This document shows positions 22,806 to 30,045 of a stretch of 30,203 bases of DNA, piece by piece. Source of the DNA: Tissierellaceae bacterium (lineage in GTDB: Bacteria > Bacillota > Clostridia > Tissierellales > Tissierellaceae); assembly GCA_029264075.1 (NCBI GenBank), contig JARICQ010000039.1, forward strand, positions 1 to 30,203, in the 5' to 3' direction. The notes below the pieces were generated by a model. That model was not told the DNA's origin, searched no databases, and saw nothing but the letters and a program-made list of their open reading frames with translations. Position 1 is the first letter of the stretch, and each line of letters opens with the position of its first letter. The position numbers and the translations under genes were made by a program.

Positions 22806-23546
22806 TTAAATAGTATCTATACCTTCTTTTCTTCTTTTATAAAAAAGAAAAGAAGCTACTACAATTCCTATTAAACTCATAAGCTGAGCTACCCTAATAG
22901 GTCCCAGCATCAAGCTATCAGTCCTTAGTCCTTCTACGAATAGTCTAATAAAGCTATAGAGGGCTATATAGAGAAGGAAGATTTCTCCCTTGATCTTTTG
23001 CTTGTTACGAGAATACCATATAAGGAAAATAAAGGCACCAAAATTCCATATGGATTCGTATAGAAAAGTTGGATGAACCTTGGCTCCATCTACCATTATC
23101 CCCCATGGTAGGTCTGTAGGTCCTCCGTGCGCTTCTTGATTTAAATAGTTTCCCCATCTGCCGATTGCCTGTCCAAGTATTAGACTTGGGGCACAGGCAT
23201 CTGCAAGAGTCCAGAAGCTAATTTTTTTGATTCTGGTAAATATAACTGCTACTAAAATAGCAGTGATGATTGCCCCATGTATAGCAAGACCACCACTTCT
23301 TATATCAAAAGCTTTAATTGGATTGTCCCTGTATAAATCCCAACTAAAAATAACATAATATACTCTAGTACCTATTAGAGAAAGTGGTACTACCCATATT
23401 AGAAAATCTAAAAAAGTTTCCTCTTCAAGGCCCAATCTCTTAGCTTCTCTTAGGGCTATGATAGCACCTATTAGGACTCCCATAGCGATTAATATTCCAT
23501 ACCATCTAACTTCTAGTCCCAATACTTGGAATGCAACTGGATCCAT
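22806..23546 (-). CDS. lgt: Prolipoprotein diacylglyceryl transferase Lgt
   Basis: 246-aa integral membrane enzyme, about seven membrane segments, that transfers diacylglycerol from phosphatidylglycerol to the lipobox cysteine of prolipoproteins. Conserved blocks are GGLAIHGAI with H90, the signature GQAIGRWGNYLNQEAHG with R130 and N133, and HPTFLYES (158-165). A late VEGLRTD loop carries the second conserved arginine. The C-terminal tail is basic and cytoplasmic. The ATG at 23546-23544 has an AAAGGTGG ribosome site. It lies 51 bp after the M16 peptidase gene and is probably the last gene of that unit, since a strong terminator follows. Confidence 0.97.
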   Translation of the reverse strand: MDPVAFQVLGLEVRWYGILIAMGVLIGAIIALREAKRLGLEEETFLDFLIWVVPLSLIGTRVYYVIFSWDLYRDNPIKAFDIRSGGLAIHGAIITAILVAVIFTRIKKISFWTLADACAPSLILGQAIGRWGNYLNQEAHGGPTDLPWGIMVDGAKVHPTFLYESIWNFGAFIFLIWYSRNKQKIKGEIFLLYIALYSFIRLFVEGLRTDSLMLGPIRVAQLMSLIGIVVASFLFYKRRKEGIDTI

Positions 23547-23597
23547 ATAAAAACCACCTTTATATTTTTTATTTTATCAACATATCACATTTGAAAC

Positions 23598-24896
23598 TTA
23601 CCGTATATTAGTCAGTGGCTTTATAATAGAAAGAACTGCATTTTCCTCTTTGAAATGTTCTTTAAATCTTGAAAGCACATCGCTATATTCTATTGATTCT
23701 AGTAGTTCCAAATAATCTATCAATAAGAATCCATCAAAATAAAGATTTACAAAATTATTTGCTAAAAAATCCACTGAATTGCATCCCATTAGAAATTCTC
23801 CTATGGAATTTCTCTTTATCCTCTTGAAATCATCTTTAACTAATATCTCTTCTGCTGATTTATTGAGAAGATCTAAGACCCTATCATAGACAACTTTTGG
23901 TTTTTTAGCTTGTCCGACAACTAATGAGTGCCCATAGGACTCTTTTCCGGTATAGTAGGCCCCGAAACTACTGTCTATAAGACCTTCATCATATAAGTCA
24001 TTGTAAAAAGGAGAGCTAGAGCTAAATAGCATATCTAAAATCATATTTGTAAGCAAATCTTTTTTTACCTGTTCTTCTCCCCTAAGCCCCAGTTGATTGT
24101 CTTTAAATCCCATATAAAAGATTGGTGTTGATATCATCATTTCTTCTTCTACTAATTTAGTTTTTGTATCTTTGGATTCATTCCCATAGTTTCTATCTAT
24201 ATCTTCTAGTTTTTTATAATCTTTTCTCTCTGATTTTTCTACCGTTTTAATTATCTCATCAAAAGAAAGATCTCCAGATATTACAAGGACCATATTGGAT
24301 GGGTGATAAAATGTATTGTATGCCTTGTATAAGAGTTCTTTATCTATTTCCTCTATACTTTCAACAGTACCAGCTATATCTATCTTTACTGGATGTTCAC
24401 TATACATTGCATTCAATGCATTGAAAAAGACTCTCCAATTAGCATTGTCTCTGTACATATTTATTTCTTGACCTATTATTCCCTTTTCTTTTTCTACATT
24501 TTCATCTGTAAAATGCGGATTCTGTACAAATTTAACCAGGGTCTCAAGGCTCTTGTGAAAATTGTCTGTTGTATCAAATAAATATGCAGTTTGATTGAAG
24601 TTGGTGTAGGCATTTACATCTGCCCCGTAGTCGGAGAATTTATCAAATATATTTTCTCCTGGTTCTTCAAATAACTTGTGTTCTAGAAAATGTGCTATTC
24701 CTTCTGGCACTTCAATTTCTTCTTTTTCTCCAATAGGTATAAACACATTGTCAATAGAGCCATAATCAGTCGCAAATACAGCGTATTTCTTTGTATATCC
24801 TGGCTTTGGAAAAAAATAAATTTTTAATCCAGAGTCCAATTCTTTAAAGTATAGCTTTTCATTTATTTCATTGTTTTCATATATTTTTATATCCAA
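23598..24896 (-). CDS. M16 zinc peptidase with intact HxxEH motif (YmfH-type)
   Basis: 432-aa M16-family metallopeptidase. The inverted zinc motif is intact: AHFLEHKLFE with H69, E72 and H73. A downstream glutamate lies in KEKGIIGQEINMY (about 136-148), and the second half has the usual non-catalytic M16 fold. It most resembles the YmfH protein that Bacillus carries beside YmfF. Those genes have been linked to 5-aminopentanol modification of elongation factor P, but no EF-P gene is visible here. The start is a TTG at 24896-24894 with GGAGG 8 bp upstream; no ATG fits. It follows its degenerate partner by 12 bp, so the two probably form a complex. The peptidase substrate is unknown. Confidence 0.88.
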   Translation of the reverse strand: MDIKIYENNEINEKLYFKELDSGLKIYFFPKPGYTKKYAVFATDYGSIDNVFIPIGEKEEIEVPEGIAHFLEHKLFEEPGENIFDKFSDYGADVNAYTNFNQTAYLFDTTDNFHKSLETLVKFVQNPHFTDENVEKEKGIIGQEINMYRDNANWRVFFNALNAMYSEHPVKIDIAGTVESIEEIDKELLYKAYNTFYHPSNMVLVISGDLSFDEIIKTVEKSERKDYKKLEDIDRNYGNESKDTKTKLVEEEMMISTPIFYMGFKDNQLGLRGEEQVKKDLLTNMILDMLFSSSSPFYNDLYDEGLIDSSFGAYYTGKESYGHSLVVGQAKKPKVVYDRVLDLLNKSAEEILVKDDFKRIKRNSIGEFLMGCNSVDFLANNFVNLYFDGFLLIDYLELLESIEYSDVLSRFKEHFKEENAVLSIIKPLTNIR

Positions 24897-24908
24897 AATT
24901 GTTTCCTC

Positions 24909-26186
24909 CTAACCTTCAATTTTTGAGTTCTTCATGAAATATACTGTATCCAGAGAGATCTTTGAAGATGCTTCTATTATCTCTTCTCTCTTTACATTTT
25001 CAATATCTGATATTATTTTTTCTAAACTTCTATTATCGCCACTTAATCTTTGGCTAAAGAAAAAGGATGATATAAGAAATATGTTGTCCTTTACCGATTC
25101 CATGGAAGATCTAATTGATTTTTTAGATACTTCTATATCCTTGTCTGTAAAGTCTCCCCTTTGAACTTCTTCTATTTGTTTTTTTACAATATCCAAGGTC
25201 TTCTGGAAATTTTCAAATTCAATACCACCGTCTATAGTCATTATAGATTTATATTTAAATACCGTTGATGTTATATAATATGCAAGACTTTCTTTTTCAC
25301 GTACATTTTTAAATAGTTTAGAGTTTGGTCCACCGCCTATTATATCTGCTGCAAGTAAGAGCCCATTGTAAAGCTCATCTTTATAGTGGATTCCCGTTCT
25401 ATATCCAAGGACAAGCTTTCCTTGAACCACATCTAAATCTTCTTCTATAGTTTTCGTATTTTCTACACTGTAGATTAACTCCTCTGATGGTATGTCTATT
25501 ACTTCTTGTCTATCTAAACTTATGAATTCCCTTAAATTCTCTATAAGTTTATCATCATATTGGCCTGTATAAAATACTTCTACTGGAGATGTACTTATTA
25601 TATCCTTATAGTGTTTATAGAGTAGATTTCCATCTATCTTTTCTAAGTCTTCAATATTTCCGAGTGGATATATGCTAAATCTTTCATCCTCACACATCTC
25701 CTCTATACACCTTTCTATTGCATATGATCTCTTGTTGTTTATTCTTCCCTCTATTCTTGTCTTGAGATTTTTTTTCTCTTGGTCTAGATAACTTTGTTTG
25801 AAATAATCATCCTCGACTAATGGGTTAAACATTATAGATTTAAGCAGCTTTAAGACATTGTAGATATAATCTTTATCCTTAACATATTCTCTATTTACTG
25901 TTTCAATGCTAAATCTCAAAATATGTTTTTCTCCTCTTTTATTTACTCCCATGCTTAATTTCGCACCATAGTTTTCTTCTAATTCTCTTTGAATTTTTAG
26001 ATTTGTACTATATTCTGCGCTTCCTCTTTTAAGAACTAGAGGTAATAGTGCATTTTTAGTCGCCTCTTCTTTAGATAGGGGTCTAATAAAATAATAACTT
26101 AAAAGACTGCTCTTAAATTTATCCTCTTTGATTAAATTTAGTCCTATCCCATTTCCTATTTCAATTCTTTCTGATTTCAAAGTCAA
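24909..26186 (-). CDS. Degenerate M16 peptidase homologue (YmfF-type)
   Basis: 425-aa M16-family protein without an HxxEH zinc motif, so not an active peptidase by itself. The C-terminal half keeps the M16 substrate-side block LFKNVREKESLAYYITS (arginine and tyrosines). That fits the partner-subunit role seen when M16 enzymes work as catalytic/non-catalytic pairs. The start is a TTG at 26186-26184 with GGAGG 7 bp upstream. The next gene, 12 bp away, encodes the catalytic-looking member, the same pairing as ymfF-ymfH in Bacillus. A palindrome and a possible sigma-A promoter lie just upstream (26200-26244), so this is likely the first gene of the unit that ends with lgt. Confidence 0.87.
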   Translation of the reverse strand: MTLKSERIEIGNGIGLNLIKEDKFKSSLLSYYFIRPLSKEEATKNALLPLVLKRGSAEYSTNLKIQRELEENYGAKLSMGVNKRGEKHILRFSIETVNREYVKDKDYIYNVLKLLKSIMFNPLVEDDYFKQSYLDQEKKNLKTRIEGRINNKRSYAIERCIEEMCEDERFSIYPLGNIEDLEKIDGNLLYKHYKDIISTSPVEVFYTGQYDDKLIENLREFISLDRQEVIDIPSEELIYSVENTKTIEEDLDVVQGKLVLGYRTGIHYKDELYNGLLLAADIIGGGPNSKLFKNVREKESLAYYITSTVFKYKSIMTIDGGIEFENFQKTLDIVKKQIEEVQRGDFTDKDIEVSKKSIRSSMESVKDNIFLISSFFFSQRLSGDNRSLEKIISDIENVKREEIIEASSKISLDTVYFMKNSKIEG

Positions 26187-26199
26187 ATCGATTCCTCCT

Positions 26200-26217
26200 T
26201 TTAAAGATATCTTTAAA
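26200..26217. repeat. Perfect 18-bp palindrome next to the ymfF-type ribosome site
   Basis: TTTAAAGAT (26200-26208) is followed directly by ATCTTTAAA (26209-26217). It overlaps the edge of the predicted -10 box and the expected transcription start, and it ends just before the GGAGG site. That position fits an operator. The sequence is AT-rich, so chance is less remote than for the ornithine palindrome. Confidence 0.5.
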
Positions 26218-26244
26218 TATACCCAATTACTAGATTATTATTAA
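26216..26244 (-). promoter_or_regulatory. Possible sigma-A promoter for ymfF-ymfH-lgt
   Basis: On the minus strand TTAATA (26239-26244) is 17 bp from TATATT (26216-26221). The -35 matches 4 of 6 and the -10 matches 5 of 6. It lies after the deoC terminator and before the first M16 gene, where a promoter is required, but the AT-rich context makes chance matches common. Confidence 0.3.
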
Positions 26245-26272
26245 TTTTTATATTTATTCTTTAATAAAATAC

Positions 26273-26295
26273 AAAAAACCCTGTCTTAAAGGGTT
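26273..26295 (-). terminator. Rho-independent terminator after deoC
   Basis: AACCCT (26277-26282) pairs with AGGGTT (26290-26295) over a 7-nt loop, and on the minus strand the stem runs into TTTTTT (26273-26278). It lies within 10 bp of the deoC stop and ends the upstream unit. Confidence 0.85.
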
Positions 26296-26303
26296 CTCTA
26301 TAT

Positions 26304-26969
26304 TTAGATCTTATTGTTTTTTAACTCTTTTGCTATCTCTACTCCAGAACTAGCACCAATCCTAGTAGCCCCAGCTTCTATCATCTCTTTAGCGGTCTTT
26401 AAATCCCTAACTCCACCAGATGCCTTGACCCCCATTTCTCTCCCTACTGTGTCTCTCATAAGTCTTACATCCTCAACGCTTGCACCAGCTTTTGAGAATC
26501 CAGTTGAAGTTTTCACGAAATCTGCTCCTGCTTCTTTTGCAAGCTCACATGCCTTTACTTTTTCATCTTTACTCAAGAGGCAGGTCTCTATGATTACTTT
26601 TACAAGGGCTTTGTCTTTCGCCTTATCTACGACTGCTGATATGTCCTCTTTTACCTCTTTATAGTTGCCATTTTTCAAGGCAGCTATATTGATTACCATA
26701 TCAACTTCATCTGCTCCATTATTTATAGCATCCTTAGTTTCAAAAGCTTTGGCTTCTTTTGTAGACGCTCCCAATGGAAATCCTATAACAGTAGCTACTT
26801 TAATATCAGTATTTTTTAAGGTTTTTTTACAATAACTAACATAATAAGGATTTACACAAACTGCTGCAAATCCGTGGTCGATAGCCTCTTTACATAGTTT
26901 TTCAATTTGCTCCTTTTCAGTATCAGCCTTAAGTGCCGTATGATCAATCTTACCCAATATATTGTCCAT
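26304..26969 (-). CDS. deoC: Deoxyribose-phosphate aldolase DeoC
   Basis: 221-aa class I aldolase that splits 2-deoxyribose 5-phosphate to glyceraldehyde 3-phosphate and acetaldehyde in deoxynucleoside breakdown. The Schiff-base lysine is K153 in ADFVKTSTGF, the second catalytic lysine is K182 in GVKASGGVRD, and the conserved aspartate lies in ADEVDMVIN (about 87-93). The TIM-barrel strand VATVIGFPLG is also present. I start at the ATG at 26969-26967 (MDNILGKIDHT); AGGAGG lies just upstream. An ATG five codons earlier would put that ribosome site inside the gene. It lies 55 bp after the iron-sulfur flavoprotein gene and is followed by a terminator. No other deo gene is nearby. Confidence 0.97.
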   Translation of the reverse strand: MDNILGKIDHTALKADTEKEQIEKLCKEAIDHGFAAVCVNPYYVSYCKKTLKNTDIKVATVIGFPLGASTKEAKAFETKDAINNGADEVDMVINIAALKNGNYKEVKEDISAVVDKAKDKALVKVIIETCLLSKDEKVKACELAKEAGADFVKTSTGFSKAGASVEDVRLMRDTVGREMGVKASGGVRDLKTAKEMIEAGATRIGASSGVEIAKELKNNKI

Positions 26970-27024
26970 ATTTCCTCCTAACATTTAATTAATCTAGACA
27001 TATCTCTACACATTTGACAGAAAA

Positions 27025-27618
27025 CTAGCTATGAATGTAGAAGTCTTTTTGTTTTAAAATATTTTTACCTATATCATATAATTCTTTTTTTACATCTTCT
27101 CTATCAAATACTGGATGATTATCTGTATTTGAAACAAAGTAGTTTCCAATATAATTTGCATTTATAGCTCTAAAAAAATAATCCATTACGGCTATTGAAC
27201 CGTTAAATTGATCATGCTCAAGGATTGCACCCCCGCTAGATAGGAATATTCCCTTCCTATCTTCAGTGTTTTTGTACTCTCCTTTCAAAGAATATTTAAC
27301 TGACCAATACTTTTGGCACCTATCTACCATTGCCTTGGCCATGCTGTTTATAGAATTAAAATATACTGGAGCTGCAAGTATTATGATATCGCTATGGTCA
27401 AATTCAGAATATATATCATCCATCCCATCTTTTTTTACACATGTGCCAGTCTTCCCGCAATAGTCGCACCCTGTACAATGTCCTATATCTTTGTCTCTTA
27501 AATATATTTTATTTATCTCTAGGTTATTTTCACCTATGCCTTCTAAAAAATAATCTAACATTTTATCAGTGTTCTTTCCTTTTCTAGGACTTCCCATCAA
27601 TGCCAAAACTCTCTTCAC
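27025..27618 (-). CDS. Iron-sulfur flavoprotein, NADPH-dependent FMN reductase family
   Basis: 197-aa flavodoxin-like protein. It opens with a beta strand and the FMN phosphate loop ALMGSPRKGKNTDKML, followed by the cysteine cluster C48-x2-C51-x2-C54-x5-C60 (HCTGCDYCGKTGTCVK), the compact [4Fe-4S] motif of the Isf family. IILAAPVYFNSINSMAKAMVDR, typical of the FMN fold, comes next. Likely a redox carrier or oxygen/disulfide-stress reductase of anaerobes; substrate unknown. I start at the GTG at 27618-27616 because GGAGG lies 6 bp upstream; an ATG seven codons earlier would contain that ribosome site. A sigma-A-like promoter is at 27645-27672. deoC follows by 55 bp and may be cotranscribed. 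Confidence 0.88.
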   Translation of the reverse strand: MKRVLALMGSPRKGKNTDKMLDYFLEGIGENNLEINKIYLRDKDIGHCTGCDYCGKTGTCVKKDGMDDIYSEFDHSDIIILAAPVYFNSINSMAKAMVDRCQKYWSVKYSLKGEYKNTEDRKGIFLSSGGAILEHDQFNGSIAVMDYFFRAINANYIGNYFVSNTDNHPVFDREDVKKELYDIGKNILKQKDFYIHS

Positions 27619-27644
27619 AATACCCCTCCTAACTCTCATATATC

Positions 27645-27672
27645 TTTATACCCTGTTTTCTATAATAATCAA
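27645..27672 (-). promoter_or_regulatory. Possible sigma-A promoter for the iron-sulfur flavoprotein gene
   Basis: On the minus strand TTGATT (27667-27672), a 16-bp spacer, and TATAAA (27645-27650). The -10 matches 5 of 6 and the -35 matches 4 of 6. The transcription start would be about 20 bp upstream of the GTG codon, which leaves room for the GGAGG site. Confidence 0.38.
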
Positions 27673-27697
27673 CACTTCTTATCTTTTGATAGATTAG

Positions 27698-28351
27698 CTA
27701 ATTGATTTCCTGCTTATTTCTTTTAACTTTGATTCTTATATACAAAAGACCCTGGATTATAGCAATGAAAATCAAAAAGTATGCTACTATCCTAAAGGCC
27801 ATACTCATAAAAAACTCCTGGGGTAGCATCTGTATTAGAAGGTCTGTTTTGGGATTAAGCAACCATAAATCATTTGTAAAGAATATCTGATGAAATATTA
27901 TAAAGTATCTATTAAAATCAAAATAAATTAAGGCTCCGAAAATACCTAGGATTATCCAATTTGAAAACAATCCCCAAAAAACAAATTTAGAATATCTGCT
28001 TTCTTTTTTCCCATAAAAATAAATACCTAAGACAATTGTCAAGATAAGAGAAATTGTTCTAATTATTCTTCCTCCACTAAAGAGCCCTTTAACATCCACC
28101 ATATGGAGTATTTCCCTTTCATTGAAATTCTCCTCCATTATTTCTTCTGATGCTTTGTCATCTAGATAAAGGGTTAGGTCTTCTGCTATACTATCAAGTT
28201 CTTCTAAACTTTTCCCAGTCACCTCTTCAATCTTGTGTGTTCTAAAAGATCTGTTATATAGGTCTAGATCAAAGGATACTAATTCCGCTGCTAGTAAAAG
28301 ACAGGACAGGGATATGGATATAACAAGCAAGATAGCTAATATTTTTTTCAT
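27698..28351 (-). CDS. DUF1461/TIGR01906-type integral membrane protein
   Basis: 217-aa membrane protein of unknown function. It has an N-terminal hydrophobic segment (about 3-23), then an extracellular charged region with EEVTGKSLEELDSIAEDLTLYL and NEREILHMVDVKGLF, then three further membrane segments (about 95-115, 124-145 and 181-205). The block FHQIFFTNDLWLLNPKTDLL followed by IQMLP is characteristic of the TIGR01906 (DUF1461) family. I start at the ATG at 28351-28349, since GGAGG lies 5 bp upstream; a TTG four codons earlier lies inside that ribosome site. It stands 79 bp upstream of the iron-sulfur flavoprotein gene and 116 bp downstream of the EAL-HDOD gene. No catalytic motif can be seen. 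Confidence 0.82.
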   Translation of the reverse strand: MKKILAILLVISISLSCLLLAAELVSFDLDLYNRSFRTHKIEEVTGKSLEELDSIAEDLTLYLDDKASEEIMEENFNEREILHMVDVKGLFSGGRIIRTISLILTIVLGIYFYGKKESRYSKFVFWGLFSNWIILGIFGALIYFDFNRYFIIFHQIFFTNDLWLLNPKTDLLIQMLPQEFFMSMAFRIVAYFLIFIAIIQGLLYIRIKVKRNKQEIN

Positions 28352-28467
28352 CTTTTCCTCCAATAATATATTTTAAATATATAATATCATGTTTATCAGT
28401 AAAGTTAAATAAAAATAGTATGGAAGATTAAATCTAATGATATCATCTAAAAAGAGTTTACCTTCAA

Positions 28468-29676
28468 TTATCCAAAATTTCCTATTGTCTCCTTAGTGAA
28501 TTCAACCGCCTGTAAGTATGCTTTCATTATTTCATCTTCATCAGCCTCTATCACCGATGCTTGAGCTTTTACTTGTTCCCAGTTTCCCTTTTCATATTCT
28601 ATTATAAGATCTAATATTGGCCTTATGTCGCCTGTCTTGTCTATGAGGGCTTGCTTTATGCTCTCTGAAATCACTATTCCCTCAAGTGCCTGGTCCATGG
28701 ATTGATCTAATACTGCATTTAATGTTGAAAACAAGCACATCATAGAAATTTCAGAGCTTCTATTTTTAAATTTACTATGCTTGGCTATTATCTCCCCTAA
28801 TTTTGATCTCACAAGTGATATCCTCATAAGTTCCATAGGCTTATCTACTGCTAGATCTTGTAACATCAATATGTTTATCCATCTCTCTATCTCCGCTAGC
28901 CCCATCAAAACTAATGCTCTTTTTATAGATTCTACAACATCATCTGTCTGTTTGTTTTTAGTTACTCTTAAAAGTCTATACGCTAAATTTACATCACTTT
29001 CTATTATTGCTGCAAGCTCCTCATAGGAAGGCTCTGGTTTTTTCAACTCTGATATAAGTCTAAAGTAGTGAAGTTTTGTAGACTTCCTATTGTTTCCCTT
29101 GCTTATTATACTAGGCCTACTAAAGAAATAGCCTTGAAAAAGATGAAATCCCATTTCTTTTGCCTTTTTATATTCTACTTCTGTCTCTATTTTTTCTGCC
29201 AATATAATTTTATTGTTTGAAAGAGCTTGATTGACTTCCATCTCCAATGTATCTAGGGGAGTTGCTATTATATCGTATTTGATGATATCTGCCATAGGAA
29301 CGATTGGATATGTATTGTAATCTTTTTCAAAGTCATCTAAGGCAAGCCTATATCCTTTATCCTTTAATTCCTTTAATCTTTCTAATATTTGTTCATTTAC
29401 TTGAACTCCTTCTAAAATTTCAATAATTAGTTTTTTTGAATCAATTAATTCTATTGAATCGGATAGCAAAAATTCGTGGTCAAAGTTTATAAATGCTCTT
29501 GCATCATCTACTATTGTTTCGATTCCAGATTCAAATAGACCGCCAAGTACACTAGCAGTTGCTTTGGATGAAGAAACTGATCCAAATGAAGTTGAGCTTT
29601 CACTGTCTCTATACAGCAATTCATATCCGTATATGCTTAATGATTTGTTAAATATTGGTTGCCTAGCTATAAACAA
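28468..29676 (-). CDS. EAL-HDOD domain signalling protein (YuxH/CdgJ-like)
   Basis: 402-aa two-domain protein. The N-terminal half is EAL-like: ARQPIFNKSLSIYGYELLYRD, INFD, IIEILEG, LALDDFEKD, IIKYDI, LAEKIET and HLFQGYFFSRP. Several EAL positions remain (E, N, E, D-D, K, E, Q), but the DFG-type loop 6 has become DFEKDYNTYP, so phosphodiesterase activity on cyclic di-GMP is doubtful. The C-terminal half (about 205-400) is an HDOD domain, a metal-free HD relative used for protein interaction. I start at the TTG at 29676-29674, 8 bp after GGAGG; another TTG two codons earlier is only 2 bp from it. YuxH/CdgJ-type proteins are linked to motility signalling in other bacteria. It appears to be monocistronic. 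Confidence 0.88.
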   Translation of the reverse strand: MFIARQPIFNKSLSIYGYELLYRDSESSTSFGSVSSSKATASVLGGLFESGIETIVDDARAFINFDHEFLLSDSIELIDSKKLIIEILEGVQVNEQILERLKELKDKGYRLALDDFEKDYNTYPIVPMADIIKYDIIATPLDTLEMEVNQALSNNKIILAEKIETEVEYKKAKEMGFHLFQGYFFSRPSIISKGNNRKSTKLHYFRLISELKKPEPSYEELAAIIESDVNLAYRLLRVTKNKQTDDVVESIKRALVLMGLAEIERWINILMLQDLAVDKPMELMRISLVRSKLGEIIAKHSKFKNRSSEISMMCLFSTLNAVLDQSMDQALEGIVISESIKQALIDKTGDIRPILDLIIEYEKGNWEQVKAQASVIEADEDEIMKAYLQAVEFTKETIGNFG

Positions 29677-29744
29677 ATTCAATCCCTCCTTAGATTACCT
29701 GATGTATTTTTCTAAATTAATATCAGTATAATTATTATCGGCAT

Positions 29745-29788
29745 ATATTTAAGAAACACAAGAAAAAGTTCTTGTGTTTCTTAAATAT
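29745..29788. terminator. Perfect 20-bp-stem hairpin after the yebC remnant
   Basis: ATATTTAAGAAACACAAGAA (29745-29764) and its exact reverse complement (29769-29788) flank a 4-nt loop. The stem begins at the yebC stop codon. It probably terminates yebC, but on neither strand is there a clean U-tract after the full stem, so it may instead protect the 3' end or be a repeat-type element. The stem is unusually long and perfect. Confidence 0.65.
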
Positions 29789-29907
29789 TATTCCCCCATC
29801 TCCCAGTTGTGATAAACTTCCTGTATGTCGTCTTGGTCCTCAAGCATGTCTATTAGCTTCTCCATGTTTTTAATATCATCTTCAGCTGTAAATTCTATGG
29901 TGTTGGT
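29788..29907 (-). pseudogene. 3' remnant of yebC/pmpR (YebC-family regulator), last 39 codons
   Basis: The minus strand encodes TNTIEFTAEDDIKNM, then EKLIDMLEDQDDIQ and EVYHNWEMGE, then TAA (29790-29788). This is the C-terminus of YebC/PmpR proteins (the KLID.LED.DDVQ.VYHN pattern), which are normally about 240 residues and act in transcription or translation. The frame cannot continue upstream: one AAA codon precedes the first threonine and before it is TAA (29913-29911). DNA beyond shows no YebC similarity, so about five sixths of the gene is missing here. Interruption by an inserted element, truncation, or an assembly join would all explain it. If the rest lies at the far end of an insertion, precise excision would restore the gene. 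Confidence 0.85.
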
Positions 29908-29910
29908 TTT

Positions 29911-30045
29911 TTATAGTCAATTAATCATTTAGTTTTCAATGCTTTTCTATAAGTATGTATAATGTATATCATAGCCCACAATTACAAAAGCTTGTAAGCT
30001 ATCTCTAGTATACCATGAATCAACTATGATTAATTATAATTAATA
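29911..30045. other. Non-coding AT-rich stretch at the yebC break (possible element end)
   Basis: No reading frame of useful length is seen on either strand. It contains a perfect AT-only palindrome, ATTAATTA directly followed by TAATTAAT (30029-30044), immediately beside the stop codon of the next gene, and a short dyad TTACAA-AAGC-TTGTAA (29982-29997). The position between a broken chromosomal gene and an unrelated gene fits the end of an integrated element, where attachment-site arms would lie. No integrase is visible in the window. Confidence 0.4.

Noticed and set aside
28377..28467. Terminator or promoter in the gap between the EAL-HDOD and DUF1461 genes.
   Set aside because: No stable stem with a T-tract was found. 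A TTAACT-16-TATTAT pair on the minus strand is only a weak promoter match in AT-rich DNA.
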